Source: Candidatus Bathycorpusculum termitum
Lineage (GTDB): Archaea > Thermoproteota > Bathyarchaeia > Bathyarchaeales > Bathycorpusculaceae
Length of the DNA stretch: 64,000 nucleotides
Assembly: GCA_031254875.1 (NCBI GenBank)
Contig: JAIRTW010000056.1
Coordinates: 1 to 64,000, forward strand
Direction: 5' to 3'
Positions 8,606-17,947 of the stretch are shown here, piece after piece; within the stretch, counting starts at the first letter, position 1; every line of letters begins with the position of its first letter. Position numbers and translations under genes: made by a program. Below the pieces are notes generated by a model that worked only from the letters and a program-made list of their open reading frames with translations, was not told the DNA's origin and did not search any database.

Positions 8606-9573
8606 GCGGAGATACCAAATTACATATCCCCGTAGAAGACAAAACTGCAGTGCAAACAGACACCCCCAAAACACGGATTTGTTCCGAATGTGGAAGTACT
8701 CGACTTATGCATGATTCCGAAGCCGCCGAAATAGTATGCATGGACTGCGGTATCGTTGTGCAACAGAAACTTGCTGACCGCGGGCCTGAATGGCGGGCTT
8801 TTGATGAGGAACAACGCTCGAAACGCACACGCGTTGGCGCACCTCTCACCTATACTATCCACGATAAAGGATTATCCACAACCATCGACTGGCATGACCG
8901 CGATATCTATGGCAAAAGCCTCTCACCGGGCCAAAAAGCGCAGGTTTACCGCCTGCGGAAATGGCAACGCCGCATCAGGGTTTCCGACGCAACCGAACGC
9001 AACTTGGCATTTGCGCTCTCCGAAATTACAAAGATTTCCAACAACCTCAACTTACCCAAAAACATCCTTGAAACAGCCTCTGTTATCTACCGTAAAGCGG
9101 TAAAGGAACGCCTCATCCGAGGCCGGTCGATTCAAGGTGTCACGGCGGCCGCACTTTATTTGGCATGTAGACAATGCGGACTGCCCAGAACTCTAGATGA
9201 AATCTCACAGGTTACAACTGTGAGTAAGAAGGAGATTGGGCGATGCTACCGTTTTCTCATACGGGAACTCAACTACTCAATTCCGCCGCTAAAACCCAGC
9301 CAGTATATCACCAAATTTTCCAATCAGCTTACCATGCAAGGTAAAGTGGAAGAGATCGCCCACAAAATTCTGGGGGCTGTCAAAGAGCTCAAACTGACAT
9401 CCGGCAGAGGGCCCACCGGTATAGCAGCTGCAGCAAGTTACGTTGCTTCGGTGCTGACGGGCGAACGCAAGACGCAAAGGGAAATCGCAGAAATTGCGCA
9501 GGTCACAGAAGTTACGATTCGCAACCGTTACAAGGAACTCGTGGAACGCTTGATGTTCCAGATAAGCATCTAA
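8602..9573 (+). CDS. tfb: transcription initiation factor IIB
   Basis: 323 residues. The N-terminal zinc ribbon ([20 protein letters not shown], then MDCG) recruits RNA polymerase. The B-finger/linker region ([21 protein letters not shown]) is well conserved. Two cyclin repeats follow, ending in a helix-turn-helix ([19 protein letters not shown]) that contacts the BRE. Coupled to gar1 by an ATGA overlap. It is full length and looks functional, and is the clearest archaeal marker here. Confidence 0.97.
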   Translation: MSGDTKLHIPVEDKTAVQTDTPKTRICSECGSTRLMHDSEAAEIVCMDCGIVVQQKLADRGPEWRAFDEEQRSKRTRVGAPLTYTIHDKGLSTTIDWHDRDIYGKSLSPGQKAQVYRLRKWQRRIRVSDATERNLAFALSEITKISNNLNLPKNILETASVIYRKAVKERLIRGRSIQGVTAAALYLACRQCGLPRTLDEISQVTTVSKKEIGRCYRFLIRELNYSIPPLKPSQYITKFSNQLTMQGKVEEIAHKILGAVKELKLTSGRGPTGIAAAASYVASVLTGERKTQREIAEIAQVTEVTIRNRYKELVERLMFQISI

Positions 9574-9584
9574 GTGATGAAACA

Positions 9585-9809
9585 GTGACTGAAAAAGAGC
9601 AAAAATCAAATAGCCTAAGAATCACAAAAATTTTGATGTTCGTCTGTAGCATTACGGCGATTGTATTACTTTTCTACCTGTCAACAATTGGTGTCATCTC
9701 AAACAATGCCTATCTTGGCGGTGGATTTGGTATAGTGATAGCCGTAGCAATAATCAATTATGCCCTTATCCGAATTTATGGCAACAAACAGCCAAAGAGG
9801 CTCGCTTAA
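9585..9809 (+). CDS. small two-helix membrane protein
   Basis: 74 residues starting with GTG at 9585, 11 nt after the tfb stop. A charged N-terminus is followed by two predicted membrane spans (ILMFVCSITAIVLLFYLS and GGGFGIVIAVAIINYALI) and a basic end (KQPKRLA). No family recognised. The close spacing suggests that it is carried on the gar1-tfb transcript. Codon use resembles its neighbours. Confidence 0.55.
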   Translation: MTEKEQKSNSLRITKILMFVCSITAIVLLFYLSTIGVISNNAYLGGGFGIVIAVAIINYALIRIYGNKQPKRLA

Positions 9810-9896
9810 AAACACCCGCCTATCCATTATATAGCGGCATTGTGTGAACTAACTGCTTTTATGCCCGACTATAGTTAACATCATCTTTCGAGGGAT

Positions 9897-10820
9897 ATGA
9901 TGTACACAAAACAAATTGGGAAAAACCTCTACCAAGTCGAACTCGACACCGGCGGCTTCAAACAGCTCATTTGTAGTTATATCATAGCAGGCTCAAAACC
10001 TATGCTCATCGAATCCGGTCCAACCAACTCAGTGCACAATCTCCTCGGTGGCATACATGAGCTGGGTATAGCACCGAAAGATATAGAGTATATCGCAGTA
10101 ACCCATATTCATCTTGATCACGGTGGCGGCGCAGGCACATTGCTCAAATCCCTACCCAACGCCAAAGTCCTCGTCCACCCCCGGGGGGCCGCTCACTTAA
10201 TCGATCCCGAACGCCTCTGGTCCTCTAGTCAAGCCGTCTTAGGTTACGTCAGCAAAGTCTTCGGTAAACCTGAGCCAGTCCCCAAAAACCGCATAATCCC
10301 AATAACTGAGGGTATATTCGATTTGGGTAACGACGGTAAACTTGTAGCCCTTGAAACTCTGGGACACGCTTCACACAACATCAGCTTCCAAGAAAGCTTC
10401 AACGGGGGCGTTTTTCCTGGCGATGCTGCAGGCACATACCTGCCCGAATGTAACGTGGTTGTTCCCACAACACCTCCGCCGTTCTATCTCGAATCGGCAC
10501 TGGTGTCGCTTGATAAACTTATCGCCCTCAACCCAACCGAGCTCTACTTCAGCCATTTTGGGCGGGCGGATAATGCAATTAACCGGCTTAAAGCTTACAA
10601 GACCCAACTGCAACTCTGGGCAGATGTCACAGAAGCGGGTGTAAAAGCGAATTTAAGCTTAGAGGAAATTCGAAACATCATCATCAAAACAGACCCTGCC
10701 ATGACAAAAATCGCCAATTACATCCAAAATCACCCGATCTACAAAAAAACAATGCTGGAAAACTGCATTCAAGGATTCATCGAATACACCAAAAACAAAC
10801 AGACAAAGGCACAGCCATAA
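9897..10820 (+). CDS. MBL-fold metallo-hydrolase
   Basis: 307 residues of the metallo-beta-lactamase superfamily. THIHLDHGGG (about residue 76) is the metal-binding HxHxDH motif. Further ligands are in LGHASHN, FPGDAAG and YFSHFG, so a two-metal site looks complete. The C-terminal helical part resembles glyoxalase-II-like or lactonase-like members. The substrate cannot be read from the sequence. TATA-like ATTATATAGC lies about 70 nt upstream, and GAGGG precedes the double ATG start. It stands ahead of rtcB on the same strand with a 47-nt gap, so co-transcription is possible. Confidence 0.8.
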   Translation: MMYTKQIGKNLYQVELDTGGFKQLICSYIIAGSKPMLIESGPTNSVHNLLGGIHELGIAPKDIEYIAVTHIHLDHGGGAGTLLKSLPNAKVLVHPRGAAHLIDPERLWSSSQAVLGYVSKVFGKPEPVPKNRIIPITEGIFDLGNDGKLVALETLGHASHNISFQESFNGGVFPGDAAGTYLPECNVVVPTTPPPFYLESALVSLDKLIALNPTELYFSHFGRADNAINRLKAYKTQLQLWADVTEAGVKANLSLEEIRNIIIKTDPAMTKIANYIQNHPIYKKTMLENCIQGFIEYTKNKQTKAQP

Positions 10821-10867
10821 ACGTTTTAATAATCTGCTTCAGCTCTTGTTCTGAAGGTTGAACTGGT

Positions 10868-12349
10868 TTGGGCGAAAATGAAAGCAGGCCTGCCCCTGAA
10901 CGGGTGTCTCTTGAAAAAATAAACGATTACATGTGGCAGATTCCCAAGTACAAACCACAGATGAACGTTCCCGGCATAATTTTTGCCAATCAAGCATTGC
11001 TAGAAAAGATGCAAACTGACCGTACACTTTGGCAATGTAGCAACGTGGCACAACTGCCCGGCATCTACAAACACTCTATCACACTACCGGATGGTCATGA
11101 AGGTTACGGGTTCCCAATTGGAGGCGTCGCGGCAACCGATTACACAGACGGTGTCATAAGCCCCGGTGGTGTTGGCTACGACATCAACTGCGGTGTTCGA
11201 CTACTCGCAACCAATATAACCGAAGAGGTAGTCCGCCCTAAACTATCACCACTTACCGAAGCAATCTTCCACAACATACCCTCAGGTTTAGGAAGCCGCA
11301 GAAAAGACCTAACCATCACCAGCCGTGACCTTGACACACTCGCCATTGAAGGCGTTCAGTGGCTCATTGACCGCGGTATAGGCTGGGCAGAAGACGCCAA
11401 ACACTGCGAAGAAAACGGTCACATGCCTAATGCCAACCCCGACAAAGTTAGCCAAACCGCCAAAAACCGAGGCTTAAGCCAAATCGGCACGCTAGGTAGC
11501 GGTAACCACTTCCTAGAAATCCAAAAAGTAGACAAAATCTTCAACCCTAAAACCGCCAAAACTTTTGGTATCACCCACGAGGGACAAATTACCGTTATGA
11601 TCCACTGTGGTAGCCGTGGATACGGTCACCAGGTCTGCTCAGATTACCTCCGCGTGATGGAGCATGCAGTGCAGAAGTACAAAATCCGTCTGCCCGACCG
11701 TGAACTAGCATGTGCACCCGGCAACAGCCAAGAAGCCCAAGACTATGTTGAAGCCATGGCATGTGCTGTCAACTATGCCTTTTGCAACCGCCAAGCCATT
11801 ATGCACTGGGTCAGACAGAGTTTCCAGCAAGTCTACGGGCAAGACCCCGAAAAGTTTGAGCTCAAACTGGTTTATGATGTTGCTCACAACATTGCCAAAA
11901 TGGAAACTCATGATGTCGGGGATGGTGTGCAGAAGAAGGTTTGGGTTCACCGCAAAGGCGCTACTCGCGCGTTTCCCGCCGGACATGAAGCTGTACCCGA
12001 AGATTACCGAAGCGAGGGCCAGCCAGTGCTTATCCCCGGAAGCATGGGCACCAGCTCTTGGATACTGGTGGGTACACAGAAAGCCATGGAGCTAACGTTT
12101 GGATCTACAGCTCATGGTGCTGGACGCATGATGAGTCGTTTTGCGGCCAAGAGGCAATTCTGGGGCGGAGATATTAAGGCCAGTCTCGAAAAAAGGGGTA
12201 TCACAGTTCGCGCTGCCAGCTCCTCGGTGCTCGCAGAAGAAGCAGACCCCGCCTACAAGAACGTAGATATGGTTGCAGAGGTCAGCCACCAAATCGGTAT
12301 AGCCACCAAAGTCGCTAGGCTCACACCGTTGGCAGTCGTCAAGGGTTAA
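10868..12349 (+). CDS. rtcB: tRNA-splicing ligase RtcB
   Basis: 493 residues, a GTP- and Mn-dependent RNA ligase joining 2',3'-cyclic phosphate and 5'-OH ends in tRNA splicing and RNA repair. Motifs: GYDINCGVRL (metal-binding DxxCG), TLGSGNHFLEI, IHCGSRGYGHQ, LIPGSMGTSSWIL and STAHGAGRMMSR with the histidine that takes GMP. No intein is present; the length is normal and the motifs follow without interruption. The start is a TTG at 10868. A GTG further in at VSLEKINDYMW is an alternative. No archease gene is adjacent. Confidence 0.95.
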   Translation: MGENESRPAPERVSLEKINDYMWQIPKYKPQMNVPGIIFANQALLEKMQTDRTLWQCSNVAQLPGIYKHSITLPDGHEGYGFPIGGVAATDYTDGVISPGGVGYDINCGVRLLATNITEEVVRPKLSPLTEAIFHNIPSGLGSRRKDLTITSRDLDTLAIEGVQWLIDRGIGWAEDAKHCEENGHMPNANPDKVSQTAKNRGLSQIGTLGSGNHFLEIQKVDKIFNPKTAKTFGITHEGQITVMIHCGSRGYGHQVCSDYLRVMEHAVQKYKIRLPDRELACAPGNSQEAQDYVEAMACAVNYAFCNRQAIMHWVRQSFQQVYGQDPEKFELKLVYDVAHNIAKMETHDVGDGVQKKVWVHRKGATRAFPAGHEAVPEDYRSEGQPVLIPGSMGTSSWILVGTQKAMELTFGSTAHGAGRMMSRFAAKRQFWGGDIKASLEKRGITVRAASSSVLAEEADPAYKNVDMVAEVSHQIGIATKVARLTPLAVVKG

Positions 12350-12368
12350 CTCCCTTTTCAATTTACTC

Positions 12369-12540
12369 ATGAAAACATTTGTGTTTTTGTGGTTCTTCCA
12401 GCGTCGGCGCGCCGCCGACGGTGTACTCTTCTATGAAAACATTTGTGTTTTTGTGGTTCTTCCAGCATCGGCTCGCCGATGATGCGCTCTCCCATGAAAA
12501 AACCTCGGATCATAGCGTTTTTCATTGCACTTCTATGAAA
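12369..12540 (+). repeat. tandem hairpin repeat, two full units plus degenerate copies
   Basis: Two units of 64 and 61 nt begin at 12369 and 12433 and share their first 34 nt exactly, opening ATGAAAACATTTGTG. Each then forms a perfect 7-bp hairpin: CGTCGGC-GCGCC-GCCGACG in unit 1 and CATCGGC-TC-GCCGATG in unit 2. The second stem pair changes from G-C to A-T on both sides, so pairing is kept. Shorter decayed starts (ATGAAAAA, ATGAAAAC) follow at 12494 and 12535. Each unit could also encode a peptide starting MKTFVFLWFFQ. It sits between rtcB and the next plus-strand gene, where a terminator would be expected. Confidence 0.7.
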
Positions 12541-12643
12541 ACTCGCTTTATGAGATTTGGTTGAGACCTTTTTTGGAATAGTTTAGGCAATAAGCTATTT
12601 ACAGTTGTCCCGCATGTTAGTACGGTACTTTGGAGGAATAGCA

Positions 12644-13207
12644 GTGCATTTAGGCTTTGACATAGACGGCGTAATCGCCAATTTTTCTTTGCCCCTAATC
12701 GAGAGAATCAGAAGAGACTACGGTGTAGTGGTCAAGGAAAGCGACATCTACTGCTATGATCTAAACGTCGTTTTTGGTATAACTAAAGCTGAAGAAACCA
12801 AACTCGTCGAGGATATATTAATCGACAATCTGCCACTCTATGATGGTGCCAAAGAAACCCTAGAGCAGCTAAACAAGGAAGGCCATAGCATCTATCTTTT
12901 GACGGGTCGGTGGGGCCATCTCAGAGAAGCCACAGAGATGTGGCTTAAAGAAAACGGTGTCCATTATACAGAGTTGCATCTGCTGGATGTGGGTAAAAAA
13001 TACCAAGCTAATGTCGCACCGTTGGATGTAATCGTGGAGGACTCGCTGGGGGAAGCCATAGAGTGGAGCGGTAAGGTCAAAAACATTCTCATCTATGACC
13101 ATCCTTGGAATAAGACCCTAAACGTGCGGGGCTTAACCAAGCGGGTGTATTGCTGGAGTGATATTTATCATGAAATTCAGCAACTGCAAGCGAGCAGGAA
13201 TAGATAA
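12644..13207 (+). CDS. HAD-family phosphatase, 5'-nucleotidase (NT5C)-like
   Basis: 187 residues from the GTG at 12644, which follows GGAGG by 8 nt; the track start at 12605 is upstream of that site. FDIDGVIANFS at the N-terminus is HAD motif I (DxDG), LLTGRWGH is motif II and VIVEDSLGEA supplies the acidic motif III/IV. The compact layout matches the 5'(3')-deoxyribonucleotidase / COG5663-like group. A phosphatase role is likely; the substrate is unknown. No evident functional partner nearby. Confidence 0.75.
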   Translation: MHLGFDIDGVIANFSLPLIERIRRDYGVVVKESDIYCYDLNVVFGITKAEETKLVEDILIDNLPLYDGAKETLEQLNKEGHSIYLLTGRWGHLREATEMWLKENGVHYTELHLLDVGKKYQANVAPLDVIVEDSLGEAIEWSGKVKNILIYDHPWNKTLNVRGLTKRVYCWSDIYHEIQQLQASRNR

Positions 13208-13216
13208 AGGGCCTCT

Positions 13217-13384
13217 ATGTTTTTGTGTTTTCGGCTTTTGCGTTATGGGATTAAGTGGTCTCTTCTAGCTACTGCGGGTACGGTTGAGTGGGTGAGGGGA
13301 CAAGCTGGCGATATGTTTGTTCATATGATTAAAGAATCAAACCTATCCACTAGGAGTTTACTGAGGAAGATTAACACGAAATAA
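13217..13384 (+). CDS. possible 55-residue ORF of unknown function
   Basis: An open frame too short for the track, starting ATG at 13217 after AAAGGG and ending TAA at 13384. It reads MFLCFRLLRYGIKWSLLATA and ends in a basic tail. No family recognised. It could be a small membrane peptide, a gene remnant, or chance. It lies in the 400-nt gap before cysK, whose remainder shows only the inverted repeat listed next and AT-rich sequence. Confidence 0.25.
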   Translation: MFLCFRLLRYGIKWSLLATAGTVEWVRGQAGDMFVHMIKESNLSTRSLLRKINTK

Positions 13385-13571
13385 CGTAAAAACGCAAAGT
13401 ATCAGCTAAATTAACATTACCCAAAAAACAATGCGTCTTACTCTGTTAGTGGCTGATGCTTCACATGTTGGCTGTGATGAACATGTCATAAAATTAAATG
13501 TAGTATTCGGGTTTGACAGATTCGGGAATCGGTGTTTTTTTTGCAAAATGTTACACAAATAAGTCAGGAGC

Positions 13572-13593
13572 AACACTTCCATAACAGTGTTAT
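13572..13593. promoter_or_regulatory. inverted repeats just upstream of cysK
   Basis: AACACT-N8-AGTGTT (13572-13591) overlaps the shorter palindrome ATAAC-AGT-GTTAT (13581-13593), 18-40 nt before the cysK ATG. Either could be a DNA operator or a 5' leader hairpin. Short enough to be chance. Confidence 0.3.
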
Positions 13594-13610
13594 ATGAAGC
13601 GTGAGAACTC

Positions 13611-14555
13611 ATGACAATAAACAATAGCGTGTTAAACACAATAGGCAAAACGCCCCTCATACGTCTAAATAAACTCACCGAAGGCACAAATGCCCTTATC
13701 GTGGGCAAACTCGAATCCCTCAATCCCGGCGGTAGCATAAAAGATCGCATCTGCAAAAGCATGATAGAAACCGCTGAAGCCCAAGGCTTAATCAAACCGG
13801 GTGCAACAATCATCGAATCCACATCTGGTAACACCGGCATCGGACTCGCCATGGTCGCAGCCGTCAAAGGCTATAAACTCATCCTAACTATGCCTGAAAC
13901 CATGAGCATAGAACGCCGTAGCCTACTCAAAGCATACGGCGCACAACTCGTGCTCACACCTGGACCAGAAGGTATGGGCGGCGCCATCAAAAAAGCCGAA
14001 GAACTCGCCGCCTCCACGCCAGGTAGCTTTATCCCCCAGCAATTCAAAAACTTAGCCAACCCTCAAGTTCACCGTGAAACAACCGGACCTGAAATATGGG
14101 AAGACACCGACGGCAAAGTCGACATCTTCATCGCAGGCGTCGGCACAGGCGGAACCATAACAGGCGTATTAGAATACATCAAACCCAAAAAATCCACCTT
14201 TAAAGCCATAGCCGTGGAACCCGCAACATCGCCAGTACTCAGTGGTGGGCAGAGAGGTTCCCACAAAATCCAAGGCATCGGTGCAGGCTTCAAACCAGAG
14301 GTTCTCAATCTGGACGGCGTTGATGAAATCATCAAAGTAACCGACGAAAACGCACTAAAAACTTCTCGTGCATTAGCCAAACAGGAAGGTTTACTAGTAG
14401 GAATCTCTGCGGGAGCTGCAACCTGGGCTGCCATCGAAGTTGCCAAACGCCCCGAAAACAAGGACAAACTCATTGTAGTTATCCTGCCCGATACAGGTGA
14501 ACGTTACCTGAGCATGGGGCTCTTCCAAGAGCCGACTTCACCCTCAACTGTCTAA
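13611..14555 (+). CDS. cysK: cysteine synthase A (O-acetylserine sulfhydrylase)
   Basis: 314 residues, PLP fold-type II. GGSIKDR (about residue 45) holds the Schiff-base lysine, [11 protein letters not shown] binds the substrate carboxylate, GTGGTITG binds the PLP phosphate and PDTGERYLS is the C-terminal signature. It replaces acetate of O-acetylserine with sulfide to make cysteine. The serine acetyltransferase cysE follows 84 nt later, so the two-step pathway is complete. This route is of bacterial type and patchy in archaea, so acquisition by transfer is plausible. Confidence 0.95.
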   Translation: MTINNSVLNTIGKTPLIRLNKLTEGTNALIVGKLESLNPGGSIKDRICKSMIETAEAQGLIKPGATIIESTSGNTGIGLAMVAAVKGYKLILTMPETMSIERRSLLKAYGAQLVLTPGPEGMGGAIKKAEELAASTPGSFIPQQFKNLANPQVHRETTGPEIWEDTDGKVDIFIAGVGTGGTITGVLEYIKPKKSTFKAIAVEPATSPVLSGGQRGSHKIQGIGAGFKPEVLNLDGVDEIIKVTDENALKTSRALAKQEGLLVGISAGAATWAAIEVAKRPENKDKLIVVILPDTGERYLSMGLFQEPTSPSTV

Positions 14556-14639
14556 TCTTCTTTTCCTTTCTTTTCTTTAAACCAGACGCTTCTCTTATAT
14601 TCCCCTCTCGCCAATACAGAGGAAAGGGAAGAAACAGAT

Positions 14640-15698
14640 ATGGATGTAAATCCACCCAGGCCTAAAGAATGCAAAGACTGCATAGAACAGAACAAAGATA
14701 CTGATTGCTGGAACCCCGATCGTATGCTCGACACACTAATGCACACCACTCATACGGTGGAACAGGATTGGATGACAAGGGGTATACCAAAGCTAGTCGA
14801 TGATTTCATGGTTAGCTACGAAAAATTTGGCGGTATGGATCATCTCGAAGGACGTGATTTACCCAGCAAAAAAGTCGTCATTGAGGTTTTGGAAGATTTG
14901 TTCACGGTTCTTTTCCCCGGTTATCTTGGCGATTCAGAAATAACTAAAGCCAGCGTAAAATACCATTTAGGCATCAAATTGACCTCAATTTACACACGGC
15001 TCACTGATGAAATCGAGAAGAGTCTCAAATATATCTGCCGAAAAATCAATCAGTGTCCACAGGATCTATGCCAGAAACGGGCAAATGTGGTGGCTCGGGA
15101 GTTGCTTGAAAGATTACCCGAAATCCGTGGTAAACTCAGCGGTGACATCCAAGCGGCATACAGTGGCGACCCCGCGGCGGTGAGTACCGATGAAGTTATC
15201 CTAAGCTACCCCTGCGTCTTGGCAATTACAACTTACCGCATAGCGCATGAACTCTACATCAGTAGCGTACCCCTGATTCCCCGTATTATGAGCGAGTACC
15301 TGCACAGCTTAACCGGTATCGACATTCATCCGGGCGCAAAAATTGGCAGAAACTTTTTCATCGACCACGGCACCGGCGTCGTTATAGGCGAAACCGCAGA
15401 AATCGGTGATAACGTCAAACTCTATCAGGGCGTAACACTTGGTGCATTGAGTTTTCCCAAAGATGAAAAAGGCAACATCATCAAGGGACGCAAACGTCAT
15501 CCAACAATCGGCAACAATGTGATCATTTACAGCGGCGCGACACTTTTGGGTGCGGAAACAGTGGTGGGTGACAACGTGGTTATCGGCGGCAACGTCTGGA
15601 TAACTGGTCCAGTATCATCCGGAACAAAAATAACCATCGCCGTACCAGAGCAGAAATACAGGATGGAAAACCATCACACAGAAAAAAGCCCTGCTTAA
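14640..15698 (+). CDS. cysE: serine O-acetyltransferase
   Basis: 352 residues. The C-terminal half is a left-handed beta-helix of hexapeptide repeats with HPGAKIGRNFFIDHGTGVVI and GETAEIGDNVKLYQGVTLG, including the catalytic histidine. The N-terminal half is a long helical domain with a Cys-containing start (KECKDCIEQNKDTDC). The length matches the long, EpsC-like form and not the 270-residue enteric CysE. It makes O-acetylserine for CysK immediately upstream. A GAGGAAAGGGAAG stretch precedes the ATG. Confidence 0.92.
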   Translation: MDVNPPRPKECKDCIEQNKDTDCWNPDRMLDTLMHTTHTVEQDWMTRGIPKLVDDFMVSYEKFGGMDHLEGRDLPSKKVVIEVLEDLFTVLFPGYLGDSEITKASVKYHLGIKLTSIYTRLTDEIEKSLKYICRKINQCPQDLCQKRANVVARELLERLPEIRGKLSGDIQAAYSGDPAAVSTDEVILSYPCVLAITTYRIAHELYISSVPLIPRIMSEYLHSLTGIDIHPGAKIGRNFFIDHGTGVVIGETAEIGDNVKLYQGVTLGALSFPKDEKGNIIKGRKRHPTIGNNVIIYSGATLLGAETVVGDNVVIGGNVWITGPVSSGTKITIAVPEQKYRMENHHTEKSPA

Positions 15699-15778
15699 AA
15701 ACCACTGGTAGCTCAGCAAAAGACTAATTACTTATTTACAGACAAAAACGGAAGGATACAACTAAAAGAGGGAGACGG

Positions 15779-16885
15779 TTAATCTTCTCTCCACTTAAAC
15801 AGTTTTACTGCTAAGGTGAAGATAACCAGCGTTATAACCCCTAGAACCGCTATGTCAACCAGTGCCGCGGAAATGTTGTTGTAAACCATGACGTTATTTA
15901 AGCCCTCGGTAACGTAGAAGAGCGGCAGTACACGGGCAACAGTCTGCAGGTATTCAGGCATAATGCTGATGGGGAAAAAAGTGCCTGCTAGAAACATCAT
16001 GGGGAAAGTTATGATGTTGCCGATGACGCCTGCGGTCTCCGGATTCTTGGTTACGGTACCGACTAGCATACCCAGTGCTGCAAAGAGTATGGGACCCAAT
16101 ACTAGGAAAGGTATCAGCCATGGCGACAGCGTGACATGTACTCCAAAGACAAAGACGCCCACTCCAACCATCAGCAGAAAGCCTGCGGCGCTTAAGAGGA
16201 TGTAGAAGAGCACTTTGGCGGTAAGCCACTCCATTTTGGTTAGTGGGGTAAGGGAGAGTTGTTTGAAGAGTTTAGCTTTCTTGTATTCGCTGGATATGTT
16301 AACCAGCGAGAACATGGGACTGGTGAGGATGGAAAAACCGATTAAACCTGGAATTAAAAAGTCCACATAGCTGGTTTGTTGGGTGTTGATGGTTGCTGAG
16401 GTTAAGCCTATGACTACGGTGCCATTGAAGCGCTGGAGGTTGAAATAGTTGGCATATCCATTGACTGTGCCGGTAACTATGCCGCTTGTGCTAGACGCCG
16501 GATTGCCATAGACGGTGATATTAACTTGATTTCCCGCAATATATTCGGCTGAGAAATTTGGCGGGATAACTATGCCCTCTGAAGCAGATTTAGATGCTAA
16601 GAAATCAACAAAATTATCTGAGGGATTAATCGTGATGACCTTGATGGTGGTGGATTCGTTTAGTGCGGTGAGGAAACTGTCACCTATGTTTTGCCCAAAA
16701 ATGCCAGTGTCTTGGTTTTGGGCATAAACGTTAACTGTTCCATCTCCACCGCCAGCGAAGATGGCTCCAAAAATCAAAATCAACACAACGGGGAAAATTA
16801 AACCGAAGAATAAACCGAATTTGTTCCTAAGGTACCCTACACTGAACACTTTAAAGTCTGCATAGATACGTTTTACGCTTACCAC
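15779..16885 (-). CDS. ABC-2 type transporter permease
   Basis: 368 residues. One N-terminal membrane span (FGLFFGLIFPVVLILIFGAIF) is followed by a large extracellular domain (about residues 50-175) and then five spans, the usual layout of the drug/lipid exporter permease family (DrrB/YhgE-like). It begins 2 nt downstream of the ATPase gene stop, so both form one unit. The exported substrate is unknown. Confidence 0.85.
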   Translation of the reverse strand: MVSVKRIYADFKVFSVGYLRNKFGLFFGLIFPVVLILIFGAIFAGGGDGTVNVYAQNQDTGIFGQNIGDSFLTALNESTTIKVITINPSDNFVDFLASKSASEGIVIPPNFSAEYIAGNQVNITVYGNPASSTSGIVTGTVNGYANYFNLQRFNGTVVIGLTSATINTQQTSYVDFLIPGLIGFSILTSPMFSLVNISSEYKKAKLFKQLSLTPLTKMEWLTAKVLFYILLSAAGFLLMVGVGVFVFGVHVTLSPWLIPFLVLGPILFAALGMLVGTVTKNPETAGVIGNIITFPMMFLAGTFFPISIMPEYLQTVARVLPLFYVTEGLNNVMVYNNISAALVDIAVLGVITLVIFTLAVKLFKWRED

Positions 16886-16887
16886 AC

Positions 16888-17847
16888 TTAGTGCCTCCGT
16901 TTTTTGTCTGTTTTAGCTTCTGGTGCTGTTTCTTCCTGTCCGTCGAGGGGTTCACGGATGAGTTTAATGAACACATCATCGAGGCTGTCTTGGCGGGTTT
17001 GGATGTTGCTCCACTCTAGGCCTGATTGCTCAGCTGCCGCCAAAGATGCTAACGCATCAGTTCTCTTCTTGAGTGGTATAGTGATTGTGCCTCTTTGCGG
17101 GTTATACTCTACCTGTAGCTCAGTGTTTTCTCTAATATAATCTGCAAGTCGTTGACTGCCCTTAATTTCTAGACGCTCGCTGGAACCGTATTGCTGGATG
17201 ATTTCTTGGGTTGTACCGATGGCAACGATGTGTCCGTGGTCCATGATAGCGACCCGGTCAGAGAGTTGCTGGGCTTCGTCGAGGTAGTGTGTAGTCAAGA
17301 TGATGGTTTTGCCTTTAGCTTTTAATTTGCGGATGACTTCCCAGATAGCTCGGCGTGCATTGGGGTCTAAGCCTGTGGTGGGTTCGTCGAGGAAAAGCAG
17401 TTCCGGTTGATTCACTAGTGAGAGGGCTAAACCGGTTTTCTGTTTTTGTCCGCCGCTGAGGCTTTCGAAGCTGTGTTTAGCCATGTCTTCGAGGAGGACT
17501 TCCCGTAGGATAGCGTCGGCGTCCACTTTAACGTGGAAGAGGTCAGCATAGTAGTTTATGGCTTCTCGAGGAGTGGTTTTCTCAAAGAAAGTAAAGTTCT
17601 GAGGGATAACGCCGATTTTTTTGTGCAGTTCATAACCGTTTTTCCACGGGTCAAACCCCAAGATTTTGACATCTCCGTTGTCCCGCTCGCGCAGGCCCTC
17701 CATGATTTCGATGGTAGTGGTTTTGCCCGCGCCATTGGGTCCCAGCAATCCGAAGACTTCGCCTTCTTTAACGGTAAAGGAGATGTCATCGACAGCTTTG
17801 AGGTTGCCGTAATATTTCTTTAATCCAGATACTTCGATTGGTAACAT
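16888..17847 (-). CDS. ABC transporter ATP-binding protein
   Basis: 319 residues. Walker A GPNGAGKTTT, signature LSGGQKQKTGLAL, Walker B LLFLDEPTTGLD and the switch histidine in ILTTHYLDEA are all present, so the ATPase looks active. A C-terminal DUF4162-like domain and a charged tail follow, typical of DrrA-type exporters. It pairs with the permease directly downstream. A TATA-like AAATTTATAGTG lies about 40-50 nt before the start. Confidence 0.92.
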   Translation of the reverse strand: MLPIEVSGLKKYYGNLKAVDDISFTVKEGEVFGLLGPNGAGKTTTIEIMEGLRERDNGDVKILGFDPWKNGYELHKKIGVIPQNFTFFEKTTPREAINYYADLFHVKVDADAILREVLLEDMAKHSFESLSGGQKQKTGLALSLVNQPELLFLDEPTTGLDPNARRAIWEVIRKLKAKGKTIILTTHYLDEAQQLSDRVAIMDHGHIVAIGTTQEIIQQYGSSERLEIKGSQRLADYIRENTELQVEYNPQRGTITIPLKKRTDALASLAAAEQSGLEWSNIQTRQDSLDDVFIKLIREPLDGQEETAPEAKTDKKRRH

Positions 17848-17947
17848 TTAATGGAGCCATCTCTTGATGTCACTATAAATTTGCCTCCATTGCTCTCGTT
17901 TGGGTAAAAAATATAGCTTTCGGCTATAGAAACCAAAAACTCTATAG

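Noticed and set aside
10868-12349. Possible intein or tRNA-ligase fusion in RtcB
   Set aside because: Length is normal and all active-site motifs follow without insertion.
12369-12500. CRISPR-like repeat array
   Set aside because: Only two true units, no spacers of constant size and no cas genes nearby.
12379-12564. 61-aa plus ORF over the tandem repeat
   Set aside because: It starts in mid-repeat and joins two units in different frames, so the nucleotide repeat explains it better.
13406-13867. 153-aa minus-strand ORF over the cysK start
   Set aside because: It covers the cysK promoter and catalytic N-terminus on the opposite strand and has no family features; it is a shadow.
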